In this document: positions 9,816-17,521 of the stretch, piece by piece
Layout: each line of letters begins with the position of its first letter
Numbering within the stretch: position 1 is the first letter of the stretch
Assembly (NCBI GenBank): GCA_002842465.1
Contig: PHDA01000022.1
Location: 43,885-88,609, forward strand
DNA length: 44,725 nucleotides
Direction of reading: 5' to 3'
DNA from: Bacteroidetes bacterium HGW-Bacteroidetes-7
GTDB taxonomy: Bacteria > Bacteroidota > Bacteroidia > Bacteroidales > UBA932
Notes under the pieces: generated by a model
Databases searched by the model: none
The model's input: only the letters and a program-made list of their open reading frames with translations
What the model was told of the DNA's origin: nothing
Made by a program: the position numbers and the translations under genes

Positions 9816-10334
9816 ATGAGATTCAATAAAAATGTTCAGGACATTCTAAACAAACAGGTTAACGCTGAGTTTTGGAGTGCATATCTATATCTTTCAATGT
9901 CTTCTTATTTTGCTCAAAAGGGTTATGCAGGTTTTGCAAACTGGATGAGAGTTCAATATCAGGAAGAGATGTCACACGCCCTAAAGATATTTGACTATAT
10001 AATCAGCCGCGGAGGTGAGGCCAAAGTTGAGCCTATAGCTCCCGTTGAGACCAACTGGAAAAACACACAGGCAGTTTTTGAGAGCACATATGAGCACGAA
10101 TGCAAAGTGACAGATATGATTCACAATTGCTACGAAGTTGCTATTAAAGAGAAAGATCACGCCGCAGCCAACATGCTTCAGTGGTTTATTGACGAGCAGG
10201 CAGAAGAGGAGGAGGCCGCATTGGCAATTATCGATCAGCTAAAGCTTGTCGGTGATAACGGTGCTGCAATCTATATGCTTGACAAAGAGTTTGCAACCAG
10301 AGTATTTGTTGACGCAACCAAAGCACAGAAGTAA
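9816..10334 (+). CDS. ftnA: Ferritin (FtnA type)
   Basis: 172-residue non-haem bacterial ferritin: a 24-subunit cytosolic shell that oxidises Fe2+ and stores ferric mineral. The ferroxidase ligands are visible at E18, E51, H54, E95, Q128 and E131, one residue offset from E. coli FtnA. Start ATG at 9816 follows an A-rich leader. It lies 76 bases after the kinase gene and is followed by a 28-bp tandem repeat and a hairpin terminator, so it is probably monocistronic. Expected function is iron storage and protection from Fenton chemistry. Confidence 0.96.
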   Translation: MRFNKNVQDILNKQVNAEFWSAYLYLSMSSYFAQKGYAGFANWMRVQYQEEMSHALKIFDYIISRGGEAKVEPIAPVETNWKNTQAVFESTYEHECKVTDMIHNCYEVAIKEKDHAAANMLQWFIDEQAEEEEAALAIIDQLKLVGDNGAAIYMLDKEFATRVFVDATKAQK

Positions 10335-10355
10335 TTTTTTGATGTAAATGCATAA

Positions 10356-10439
10356 CAGTAGTGTTGTTCATGTGAATACAAAGCAGTAATGTTGTTCATA
10401 TGAATGCAAAGCAGTAATGTTGTTCATGTAAATTGATTG
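10356..10439. repeat. 28-bp tandem repeat, three units, downstream of ferritin
   Basis: Three contiguous 28-base units begin at 10356, 10384 and 10412. Each starts CAG TA(G/A)TGTTGTTCAT; the first two end in (AC/GC)AAAG and the third drifts at its end. It starts 22 bases after the ferritin stop codon. The fragment just before it (10341-10352) looks like a further partial unit. Confidence 0.85.
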
Positions 10440-10707
10440 GATTAACTTGTTCTCAAAACTTGCTTAGCACAAATTTTGTTGGTGTAATCACATTCGAGCA
10501 ATTTGTATAAACACGTTCTTTAAGAGAAACGACCTCCGCGCGACGATTTGCCTTTTATCGGTAAATTCCTCAGGCGGAGGTTTTTTTATTCTTTTTTTAT
10601 TGTTTCAAATGCAACAAAACTACACCTTTTTGCATCTTAAGTATAAGGGTGCTAATTATGTATCGCGCATAGTACTTGATATCATTGCAAGTAGTGAGTG
10701 AATTAAT
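10440..10707. other. Non-coding stretch after ferritin
   Basis: This gap holds no convincing reading frame. It contains the hairpin terminator at 10532-10587 and otherwise AT-rich sequence. I could not place a promoter with both boxes here, so the hairpin may end the ferritin transcript (about 200 bases after the stop codon) rather than a separate small RNA. Confidence 0.5.
10532..10587 (+). terminator. Rho-independent terminator after ferritin
   Basis: ACCTCCGC at 10532-10539 pairs with GCGGAGGT at 10574-10581 and is followed by a run of T (10581-10587). The loop holds a second small stem (ATTTGCC with GGTAAAT). Confidence 0.8.
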
Positions 10708-10727
10708 TTTAATTTAATTAAATTAAA
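10708..10727. promoter_or_regulatory. Perfect 20-bp AT palindrome, possible operator
   Basis: TTTAATTTAATTAAATTAAA reads identically on both strands and lies 58 bases before the preferred start of the lipoprotein gene. AT-only sequence makes chance palindromes likelier, so regulatory function is only a suggestion. Confidence 0.3.
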
Positions 10728-10785
10728 TCCTGTTTGCAATTTGACATATGATAGTTTTAAAAATACTTTTTTTAATTACAATATC

Positions 10786-11244
10786 ATGAAAATCAGATAC
10801 CAAAAAGTGAGCGGATGGCTTCTTACAGCTTGTTTATCCGTTCTTGGATTCAGCTCCTGCGAACCTTGGGATATGCCTGCTGAATATGGCACCCCAAATG
10901 CAAACTATTCAGTCAAAGGAAGGGTTACCGACAATTCTAATGTACCAATTCCCGGAATTCAGGTAACAATCGGCAAATCCGGATTGCCACAAGACAGCTA
11001 TTACGACTTTAAAACTCTAACGACCGATGCAAACGGCCAGTTTGTCAAAAGCTACCTTAGAGAATTCCCCAGAGACATATCTTTCAGCCTGACATTTGAA
11101 GATGTTGATGGCCCGGCCAACGGAGAGTTTTCAACAAAGCAACAGACAGTCGAAATTAAAACAACCGAACTTAAAGACGGTGGTTCAAGTTGGTACATGG
11201 GTAGTGCTACTAAAGAGATCACTGTGAAACTGGACAGCAAATAG
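10786..11244 (+). CDS. Radical-SAM-associated lipoprotein
   Basis: 152 residues from the ATG at 10786 (an upstream in-frame start at 10741 lacks a signal peptide). The N-terminus is an SPII signal ending LGFSSC, with lipidated C25, followed by EPWDMPAEYGTP and a carboxypeptidase-regulatory-like beta domain (VKGRVTDNSNVPIPGIQVTIG, then TTDANGQF). From memory this matches the short-lipoprotein partner family of a Bacteroidetes rSAM/lipoprotein system (TIGR04134/TIGR04133). The radical SAM gene follows 67 bases later on the same strand. It should sit in the outer or inner membrane facing the periplasm or surface. Its function, and whether it is modified by the enzyme, are not known to me. Confidence 0.82.
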   Translation: MKIRYQKVSGWLLTACLSVLGFSSCEPWDMPAEYGTPNANYSVKGRVTDNSNVPIPGIQVTIGKSGLPQDSYYDFKTLTTDANGQFVKSYLREFPRDISFSLTFEDVDGPANGEFSTKQQTVEIKTTELKDGGSSWYMGSATKEITVKLDSK

Positions 11245-11311
11245 TTTATTTAGCAACACAATACTTAGCCCGCATTTTTAAACACAATTTCCATTTCCAA
11301 ATTTTTACACG

Positions 11312-12388
11312 ATGTCCGTATCCAAAGGAATCACTCTCAGAAAAAAAGCAGGGTTGGAGCTGTTTCGCCTGCAATACAAAAAAATTGTAAACGAACACCC
11401 TCTTCGCACACTTTTCTGGGAGTGTACCTTAAGATGTAACCTGAATTGCCGCCATTGCGGAAGCGACTGCAAGCACAACTCTTCAATCAATGATATGCCT
11501 GCCGGCGATTTTTTCAAGGTTATTGACGATATCACCCCGCAAGTAAATCCAAATAAAGTATTAATAATTTTTACCGGTGGAGAGGCGCTGCTTAGGGAAG
11601 ATCTTGAGGAGTGTGGCCTTGAGCTTTACCGAAGAGGTTTCCCGTGGGGAGTGGTTACCAACGGATTGGCATTGACTCGTGAAAGGCTTGAGTCACTTAT
11701 GCGATCGGGCCTGCATACAATGACTATAAGTATTGACGGGTTTGAGCAGGAGCACAACTGGATGCGCTGCAATGCCCGCAGTTTTAGCAATGCATTGGAG
11801 GCTGTAAAGATGCTCACTCAGGAGAGTGAGGTGGTGTGGGATGTTGTGACATGTGCAAATCCTAAAAATTTTGATTCTCTAACCAGGTTCCGGGATTTCT
11901 TGATATCTCTGGGTGTGAAGAGGTGGCGACTGTTTACGGTGTTTCCTGCTGGCAGGGCAGCCGGTGATAGCCAGCTCACACTGAGCAGTGACCAGTTTAA
12001 AGGGTTAATGGAGTTTATTGCTCAGACCAGAAAGGAGGGCTTAATTAAGCTTTCGTATGGGTGTGAGGGGTTTTTAGGAGGTTATGAGGCCGAGGTGAGA
12101 GATGGTTTTTATATGTGTCAGGCAGGGGTTACAGCTGCGTCGGTTTTGGCAGATGGTTCAATTTCGGGCTGCCCAAGCATAAGGGCAAATTTTTACCAGG
12201 GCAACATTTACAAAGATTCGTTCATGGATGTCTGGAACAGCGGGTTTCAAAAGTATCGTGACCGCAGCTGGGCCAAAAAGGGCATCTGCCAGAATTGCAA
12301 GCAATTCCGCTATTGTTTGGGCAACGGCATGCACCTCCGCAACGAAAACGAAGAGCTAATGTTTTGCCATTACCAGAAGCTGCGGTAG
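11312..12388 (+). CDS. Radical SAM/SPASM enzyme of the lipoprotein system
   Basis: 358 residues. The 4Fe-4S radical SAM motif is C42-NLN-C46-RH-C49, preceded by an extra C38 and followed by C53; FTGGEALLRED is the GGE SAM-binding motif. A C-terminal SPASM-like region carries further cysteines (GYEAEV..FYMCQAG, SGCPSI, GICQNCKQFRYCLG) for auxiliary clusters, as in peptide-modifying maturases. Start ATG at 11312. Paired with the lipoprotein gene just upstream, it fits the rSAM/lipoprotein arrangement described in Bacteroidetes. It is cytosolic, whereas its neighbour is exported, so any direct modification would have to precede export. Substrate and product are unknown. Confidence 0.88.
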   Translation: MSVSKGITLRKKAGLELFRLQYKKIVNEHPLRTLFWECTLRCNLNCRHCGSDCKHNSSINDMPAGDFFKVIDDITPQVNPNKVLIIFTGGEALLREDLEECGLELYRRGFPWGVVTNGLALTRERLESLMRSGLHTMTISIDGFEQEHNWMRCNARSFSNALEAVKMLTQESEVVWDVVTCANPKNFDSLTRFRDFLISLGVKRWRLFTVFPAGRAAGDSQLTLSSDQFKGLMEFIAQTRKEGLIKLSYGCEGFLGGYEAEVRDGFYMCQAGVTAASVLADGSISGCPSIRANFYQGNIYKDSFMDVWNSGFQKYRDRSWAKKGICQNCKQFRYCLGNGMHLRNENEELMFCHYQKLR

Positions 12389-12419
12389 GGCAGCGGCAGG
12401 GCAGTAGCAGGGCAGCAAA
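12387..12419. repeat. 11-bp tandem repeat starting in the radical SAM stop codon
   Basis: Three units AGGGCAGCGGC, AGGGCAGTAGC and AGGGCAGCAAA are contiguous from 12387. The first overlaps the last two bases of the TAG stop codon at 12386-12388. It runs straight into the A-tract before palindromic element copy 1. Confidence 0.75.
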
Positions 12420-12422
12420 AAA

Positions 12423-12561
12423 ATCTCCGCGCCAGTTTTGGACATGTACCTGTATATCAGGTTATTACAAAAGAGACTTTTGCAAAAACCTCTTAAATTT
12501 CAAAAAGTCCTATTTATAACACACATAATATCAAATAGTTGTCCAAAACTGGCGCGGAGAT
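12423..12561. repeat. 135-bp palindromic element, copy 1
   Basis: The core 12425-12559 is exactly 135 bp and begins CTCCGCGCCAGTTTTGG and ends in its inverse complement; the perfect terminal inverted repeat here is 22 bp with AT at each edge. Outside are an A-tract (12417-12422) and a T-tract (12562-12568), so on either strand the arms form a GC-rich stem followed by T, as in a bidirectional terminator. An inner stem pairs GACTTTT with AAAAGTC. The two halves are similar throughout, so the whole unit is quasi-palindromic. Confidence 0.9.
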
Positions 12562-12674
12562 TTTTTTTCGTGTGTTTGTGTGTGTTGTTTTTATGGTGCC
12601 TGCCGGCGGTTTGTTGTCTAACTGATTTGGTGTATCAGATTGTTTTTCAGCGTGTTCCCAGAAGCTGCGTTAAC
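12562..12674. other. Spacer between element copies 1 and 2
   Basis: GT-rich stretch with TGTGTTTGTGTGTGTTGTTTTTATGG and no coding signal. Short frames that run through this region and the two element copies have no recognisable protein similarity and I treat them as chance. Confidence 0.5.
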
Positions 12675-12809
12675 CTCCGCGCCAGTTTTGGATATGTGCT
12701 TGTATGTCAAATTGTTACAAAAGAGACTTTTGCAAAAATCTCTTGAATTTCAAAAAGTCCTATTTATAACACACATAATATCAAATAGTTGTCCAAAACT
12801 GGCGCGGAG
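12675..12809. repeat. 135-bp palindromic element, copy 2
   Basis: Same length and arms as copy 1, offset by exactly 250 bp. By eye it differs from copy 1 at nine positions, all transitions; the right-hand 60 bases are identical. It is followed by ATTTTTTT and lies 21 bases beyond the sucD stop codon, in the convergent gap between the radical SAM gene and sucD. Confidence 0.9.
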
Positions 12810-12829
12810 ATTTTTTTGCCGGCGGTTGG

Positions 12830-13696
12830 TTAGGCATTCTTACGAAGCAGGTGGGGAATTTGGGCGGGTTCGGAGGCGACGGGTACGCCTGCTTTTGCAA
12901 AGGCGTCGGTCTTCTCTTTTGCCGTTCCGGTTCCGCTTGATATGATGGCGCCGGCGTGACCCATGCGTTTGCCGGCAGGTGCTGTGACTCCGGCGATAAA
13001 GGCGGCAACGGGTTTGGTAATATGATCTTTAATGTATTGAGCTGCCTGCTCTTCGGCGTCACCTCCGATTTCACCAATCAGTACGATTGAATCGGTTTCG
13101 GGGTCGTTCTCAAACATTTTGAGGAGTTCGAGGTAGTAGAGGCCCACCACAGGGTCGCCTCCGACACCTATTGCGGTTGACTGTCCTATGCCGCTAAGGG
13201 TAAGGTTGTAAACTACTTCGTAGGTTAAGGTGCCACTTCGTGAAATGACTCCGGTTTTACCCTCTTTGAAGATGTTGCCGGGCATTATTCCAACAAGTGA
13301 CTTGCCGGGAGAGATTAATCCCGGGCAATTTGGACCTATAAGCGAAACCCCTTTTAAGTCGGCATATCGTTTGGCTTCTACAACATCAAGGGTAGGGACT
13401 CCTTCTGTAATGCAAACAATAAGTGAAACACCTGCATCGGCAGCCTCCATTATTGCATCCTTGACGAAAGGTGCAGGAACAAAAATCACAGAGGTGTTTG
13501 CACCTTCCTTTATAACAGCATCGGCAACGCTGTTGAATACGGGAATACCGCCGGCGTGTTGCCCACCTTTACCCGGTGATGTGCCTGCAATTACCTTTGT
13601 ACCGTATTGCTCCATTTTTGCAGCATGAAATCCGCCATCTCTGCCGGTAATGCCCTGCACTACCAGTCTTGTATCTTTATTTATTAATATGCTCAT
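12830..13696 (-). CDS. sucD: Succinate-CoA ligase, alpha subunit
   Basis: 288 residues. The alpha subunit binds CoA and carries the phosphohistidine; the conserved [23 protein letters not shown] and GHAGAI(ISSGTGTA) blocks are all present, the last containing the active-site His. With SucC it interconverts succinyl-CoA and succinate with ATP or GTP formation, in the cytosol. It starts 12 bases after the sucC stop codon; the pair is an operon on the minus strand. C-terminus is HLLRKNA, normal for the family. A 135-bp palindromic element lies just past the stop and may end the transcript. Confidence 0.97.
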   Translation of the reverse strand: MSILINKDTRLVVQGITGRDGGFHAAKMEQYGTKVIAGTSPGKGGQHAGGIPVFNSVADAVIKEGANTSVIFVPAPFVKDAIMEAADAGVSLIVCITEGVPTLDVVEAKRYADLKGVSLIGPNCPGLISPGKSLVGIMPGNIFKEGKTGVISRSGTLTYEVVYNLTLSGIGQSTAIGVGGDPVVGLYYLELLKMFENDPETDSIVLIGEIGGDAEEQAAQYIKDHITKPVAAFIAGVTAPAGKRMGHAGAIISSGTGTAKEKTDAFAKAGVPVASEPAQIPHLLRKNA

Positions 13697-13699
13697 TTA

Positions 13700-13737
13700 C
13701 CTCTGTTTTTACTTATTGCCTCTGTTTTTACTTAGTT
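13700..13737. repeat. 19-bp duplication at the sucC-sucD junction
   Basis: Two contiguous 19-bp units (13700-13718 and 13719-13737) share the first 16 bases CCTCTGTTTTTACTTA. The sucC stop codon TAA (13709-13711) lies in the unit nearer sucD, while the other unit encodes the last sucC residues. The shift of 19 bases changes frame, so the duplication helps set the end of SucC. Confidence 0.8.
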
Positions 13738-14857
13738 CTACCGATTTGCTTATAGCCATGCTCATTGTGTCGGCACTATGGAACGAGGTGCCCTTTAAAA
13801 GCTCTCTACCCTCAGCCTCATTTGTGCCTGTAAGACGAATAACCACCGGAATATCAGTTTTTAGATACTTGAATGCCTCTATCAGACCTCTTGCAACATC
13901 GTCGCATCGGGTAATTCCTCCAAAAATATTAATCAAAACCACGTTAACCTCAGGGTCACTCGTAAGCAGCTTCATAGCCTCGATAACCTTATTGGGGTTG
14001 GAGCTTCCTCCAATATCAAGGAAGTTGGCCGGCTCACCACCATACAGTTTGATCATATCCATAGTGGCCATCGCCAGGCCGGCTCCGTTAACCATACAGC
14101 CAATCTTGCCCTTAAGGTGCACATAGCTGAACCCCTTTGACTTGGCATCCTGCTCCCTCTTCTCCTCCTCATCAGGCTCAAAGAGAGCCTCCACCTCAGG
14201 CTGACGATACAAAGCGTTATCATCAAAATTCATCTTTCCGTCAATGGCAATCAACTGACCCTCTTTAGTAACCACAAGCGGATTTATCTCCGCAAGAGAC
14301 GCATCGGTTTCTGTAAAGAGTTTGTAGAGGTTTTGAATAAGCGGAACAGCCTGTTTAACAACGTCAAAGCTATCAAAAAGCATAAATGCCGCCTTTCTCG
14401 CAAGAAATTCCGGAATTCCGATAAGCGGATCAATAGCAATTTTAATAATCTTCTCAGGAGCCGTAGCAGCAACCTCCTCAATATCCATCCCCCCCTCACG
14501 ACTCATGATAAGCACAACAGACCTCGAATTGCGGTCAATCACAAAACTAATGTAGTACTCCGATTCAATATTTACCCCTTTGGCAACCATTACTCGGTCA
14601 ACTTTAAAGCCCTTGATATCCATTCCAAGAATGGCCTCTGCATGCTGCTTAACCTCTTGTGGAGATTTTGCAACTTTTACCCCACCGGCCTTTCCTCGTC
14701 CTCCGGTATGTACTTGAGCCTTAATAACAACTACCTCTGAAAAGAGGTTTCTGTAGGCCTCAAGACAGGAGTCCACATCTGTGCAGACTATGCCCTCGGC
14801 AACGGGAATCCCGTAGCTGTTAAAAAAATCTTTTGCCTGATATTCGTGTATTTTCAT
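13709..14857 (-). CDS. sucC: Succinate-CoA ligase, beta subunit
   Basis: 382 residues with an N-terminal ATP-grasp domain (MKIHEYQAKDFF, then VHTGGRGKAGGVKV) and the C-terminal CoA-ligase fold (LDIGGSSNP, NIFGGITRCDDVA). It supplies the nucleotide site and, with SucD, catalyses the substrate-level phosphorylation step of the TCA cycle. Start ATG at 14857. The C-terminus reads NRGNK, with the stop placed in a 19-bp duplicated segment. Confidence 0.97.
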   Translation of the reverse strand: MKIHEYQAKDFFNSYGIPVAEGIVCTDVDSCLEAYRNLFSEVVVIKAQVHTGGRGKAGGVKVAKSPQEVKQHAEAILGMDIKGFKVDRVMVAKGVNIESEYYISFVIDRNSRSVVLIMSREGGMDIEEVAATAPEKIIKIAIDPLIGIPEFLARKAAFMLFDSFDVVKQAVPLIQNLYKLFTETDASLAEINPLVVTKEGQLIAIDGKMNFDDNALYRQPEVEALFEPDEEEKREQDAKSKGFSYVHLKGKIGCMVNGAGLAMATMDMIKLYGGEPANFLDIGGSSNPNKVIEAMKLLTSDPEVNVVLINIFGGITRCDDVARGLIEAFKYLKTDIPVVIRLTGTNEAEGRELLKGTSFHSADTMSMAISKSVELSKNRGNK

Positions 14858-15025
14858 ATGAGTTGTTTGATTGTCAGTATTTATAAAATAGTTGGGTATA
14901 TTATCTGATTTAGTGTGGTTTTAATTAGTATAACCAAGTTGTAATATTGAAAGTTCAAAGCTTATCTGCAACTAATAAAATTAAGCATTTTGAAAGAGTT
15001 ATGCAATGGCTGTGAATGAAATTTG

Positions 15026-15033
15026 TATATTTG
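15026..15033 (+). promoter_or_regulatory. Possible -7 element (TATATTTG) of the UroD-thioredoxin gene
   Basis: TATATTTG matches TAnnTTTG and ends 16 bases before the ATG at 15050, giving a very short leader. No clear -33 TTTG at the usual distance. It supports 15050 rather than an upstream TTG at 15023 as the start. Confidence 0.4.
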
Positions 15034-15049
15034 TGTAAAGCGAGTTGTT

Positions 15050-16510
15050 ATGAAGGGTAAAGAGTTGATATACAAAGCCATAAGGCTTGAGAAATGCGAA
15101 AGGGCCCCATGGGTTCCATTCGTGGGAGTTCATGGAGCCTATCTAATTGATTGTGATTCGGAAAGCTACCTCCAGTCAAAAGAGTTAATCGTAAAGGGTG
15201 TGAATGCCGCTATCAAGCAGTACGACCCGGATGGGATTCCTGTTGTTTTTGATCTTCAGCTGGAGGCCGAGGCTCTTGGCTGCAAAGTTATATGGGCGAA
15301 AGAGAACCCACCGTCTGTTGTAGGTCACCCGCTTGCACAGGGAGTCAGTTTAGATGAGCTTAAGATTCCGGTTGCGGAGGGTAGAATTGCTGTTGTACTT
15401 GAAGCTGCAAAGGAGCTAAGAGTTCAGAATCCCGATATCGCGCTTTACGGATTGGTTACAGGTCCATTCACTCTTGGTTTGCATCTGCTTGGTACAGACA
15501 TATTTATGCAAATGTTTATGGAAGAAGCTGCTGTTCACAGGTTAATGAGATTCTGCACAGATGTTTCCAAGGAGATGAGCAGATTGTATGCCGAGGCCGG
15601 TTGCGACATAATTGCAATTGTTGACCCGATGACCAGTCAGATTGGAACCGATCAATTTGATACTTTCGTACCTGAATATATGAAAGAGATATTCAGCCAT
15701 ATTACGAAACTTGGCAAATACTCCTCATTTTTTGTCTGCGGAGATGCTCAGCACAATATTGAGGCGATGTGCAACTGCATGCCAGATAATGTTTCAATTG
15801 ACGAAAACATTCCGCTTGATTACGTGAGAGATATATGTGTTTCAAAAGAGATAAGCTTTGGTGGGAATCTGAAACTTACAGCAACACTACTTCTTGGGAC
15901 AATTGCAGATAGTGAAAAGGATGCGCTTGAATGTCTTGCAAAGGGAGGTGAGAGGGGCTTTATTCTTGCGCCTGGTTGCGATCTGCCGTACAAAACAGTT
16001 GTTGAAAACCTTACGGCTGTGAAAGATATTGCAACGGATAAGTACAAAAGAGATATTGCACAGGTTCTGCACAATAAAAAAACAGATGAAGTAAAAGTTA
16101 ATACTAAAGGTGGTAATCAAATCAATCAGACAGATTCTGAAAGTCCGGCAAATGAGACAATTAAATATATTGAAAATGAGTTAAAAACTCAGGTTGAGCA
16201 ATACCTTGCTTTACCAAAGGTTAAAATTGATGTGATAACATTGGATTCTGCCTCATGTGCACCATGCCAGTACATGATGAATGCAGTCCTTAATGCTACA
16301 GAACGATTGGGAGATAGTGTAATTACAGAAGAGTTTAAAATTAAAGAGAACAGGGGATTGGCTATGATGAGTGTGTTGGGTGTTAAGAAAATTCCAACAA
16401 TTTGTATTGATGGAGAGGTCTGCTTTTCATCAATTATTCCACCTGTAAATGAAATTAAGAAGGCAATTGAATTAAGAATAGCTGCAAAAGTTTGTAAATT
16501 AACAGAATAA
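15050..16510 (+). CDS. UroD-fold methyltransferase-like protein fused to thioredoxin domain
   Basis: 486 residues from the ATG at 15050. Residues about 1-345 are a uroporphyrinogen-decarboxylase-fold barrel of the MtaA/MtbA (methylcorrinoid:thiol methyltransferase) branch, with VTGPFTLG, DPMTSQIG, FVCGDAQHN and GFILAPGCDLP; in that branch the His and Cys of the last two motifs bind zinc. After a polar linker, residues about 385-480 form a thioredoxin-like domain with C403-A-P-C406. The methyltransferase branch transfers methyl groups between a corrinoid protein and a thiol; the fused redox domain suggests a thiol-based acceptor or self-reduction, which is inference. A CobW-type GTPase gene follows 95 bases later. 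No corrinoid protein gene is adjacent. Confidence 0.8.
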   Translation: MKGKELIYKAIRLEKCERAPWVPFVGVHGAYLIDCDSESYLQSKELIVKGVNAAIKQYDPDGIPVVFDLQLEAEALGCKVIWAKENPPSVVGHPLAQGVSLDELKIPVAEGRIAVVLEAAKELRVQNPDIALYGLVTGPFTLGLHLLGTDIFMQMFMEEAAVHRLMRFCTDVSKEMSRLYAEAGCDIIAIVDPMTSQIGTDQFDTFVPEYMKEIFSHITKLGKYSSFFVCGDAQHNIEAMCNCMPDNVSIDENIPLDYVRDICVSKEISFGGNLKLTATLLLGTIADSEKDALECLAKGGERGFILAPGCDLPYKTVVENLTAVKDIATDKYKRDIAQVLHNKKTDEVKVNTKGGNQINQTDSESPANETIKYIENELKTQVEQYLALPKVKIDVITLDSASCAPCQYMMNAVLNATERLGDSVITEEFKIKENRGLAMMSVLGVKKIPTICIDGEVCFSSIIPPVNEIKKAIELRIAAKVCKLTE

Positions 16511-16588
16511 GTAAGTACATTGCACAGTCAAAATAATTATGGTACTTTTAATATTGCTTTCTGTATTATTATACGAACTAATTTATTT

Positions 16589-16596
16589 AGAGGAGG
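16589..16596 (+). promoter_or_regulatory. Strong Shine-Dalgarno before the CobW-type gene
   Basis: AGAGGAGG ends nine bases before the ATG at 16606. Such an anti-16S match is exceptional in this window, where other genes lack purine-rich sites, as is usual in Bacteroidetes. Confidence 0.75.
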
Positions 16597-16605
16597 TTAA
16601 AAAGT

Positions 16606-17508
16606 ATGTCAAAAATAGTACTTCTAACAGGGTTTTTAGGAAGTGGAAAGACTACTTTACTAAAAGATTTATTGTCGCATTATTCACTAAAGTATAAGAT
16701 TGGTATTATTCAGAATGAGTATTCCGAAGTATCAATAGATGCTCAGGATCTTAAGAAAACAAAATGGAAATTTGATCTGATTGAGTTAAATAAGGGTTCA
16801 ATTTTCTGTGTTTGTTTATACTCAGATTTCAGACAAGAGGTAGAGAGATTGGTTAAAGAGTCACAACCCGACATAATCTTTATTGAGGCATCAGGACTTG
16901 CAGACCCAATATCAATCGGATCACTCCTGGATGACAACAAATACTTTTATTTGTCAAAAGTGGTCACAATAGTTGATGCTGTTACCTTTTCGTCAATATA
17001 TAAATATATAAAAAGCGTTACAAATCAGGTGAGGGTTGCTGATATTGTTTTGGTCAACAAATTTGACAAAATAACTTCTGACCAGGCAGAGTTAATCAGT
17101 CACACAATTTCTGTTATTAATCCCTTGGCTCAGGTTTTCTTTACTTGCTTTGGAAGGGGGGATTTTGATCCTGAAATAATACTGAAAAGTGAACTTTCAG
17201 AGAGAGTGGTTCCGATTGAAGCCAATAGTGAAGATGGTCTTACTCTAGCTCCACTTGCTGATATTTCGTCCAGGGTTTATAAAAGCACCAATAAGACTGA
17301 TAAGGATAAGCTTTTGCAGTTTGTCCGAAATGTGCCAACTCAGATAATTCGCCTAAAGGGCTTTATTACCTGTGCAGATGGTAACAGCTATTTGATTCAA
17401 TTTGTCAAAGGTGACAAAGAGGCAAAATTGACGAATTGTGAAAATGTCACTCGCACAGAAGTAATTGCAATCGGGACTGATATCCCTGAACTCGACCTGT
17501 TTAAGTAG
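16606..17508 (+). CDS. CobW/COG0523-family GTPase
   Basis: 300 residues. G3E GTPase with P-loop GFLGSGKTT (9-17), Walker-B-like IIFIEASGLADP and NKFD (151-154), then a CobW_C domain with LKGFI. The family's metal-binding CxCC motif is reduced here to C68-V-C70 (NKGSIFCVC). COG0523 proteins insert or allocate metals (Zn, Co for cobalamin, Ni) to client enzymes. Its position after the UroD/thioredoxin fusion suggests metal or corrinoid delivery to that protein; this is context only. The ribosome binding site is unusually strong, which may point to transfer from another phylum or to high expression. Confidence 0.87.
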   Translation: MSKIVLLTGFLGSGKTTLLKDLLSHYSLKYKIGIIQNEYSEVSIDAQDLKKTKWKFDLIELNKGSIFCVCLYSDFRQEVERLVKESQPDIIFIEASGLADPISIGSLLDDNKYFYLSKVVTIVDAVTFSSIYKYIKSVTNQVRVADIVLVNKFDKITSDQAELISHTISVINPLAQVFFTCFGRGDFDPEIILKSELSERVVPIEANSEDGLTLAPLADISSRVYKSTNKTDKDKLLQFVRNVPTQIIRLKGFITCADGNSYLIQFVKGDKEAKLTNCENVTRTEVIAIGTDIPELDLFK

Positions 17509-17521
17509 AAGTCAAATCAAT

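Noticed and set aside
10532-10587. A further copy of the 135-bp element (shares CCTCCGCGC)
   Set aside because: Similarity stops after nine or ten bases and the structure is an ordinary terminator with a different right arm.
12295-12945. Several short plus-strand frames through the two element copies
   Set aside because: They run through repeat DNA and the sucD antisense strand, overlap each other in different frames and match no family.
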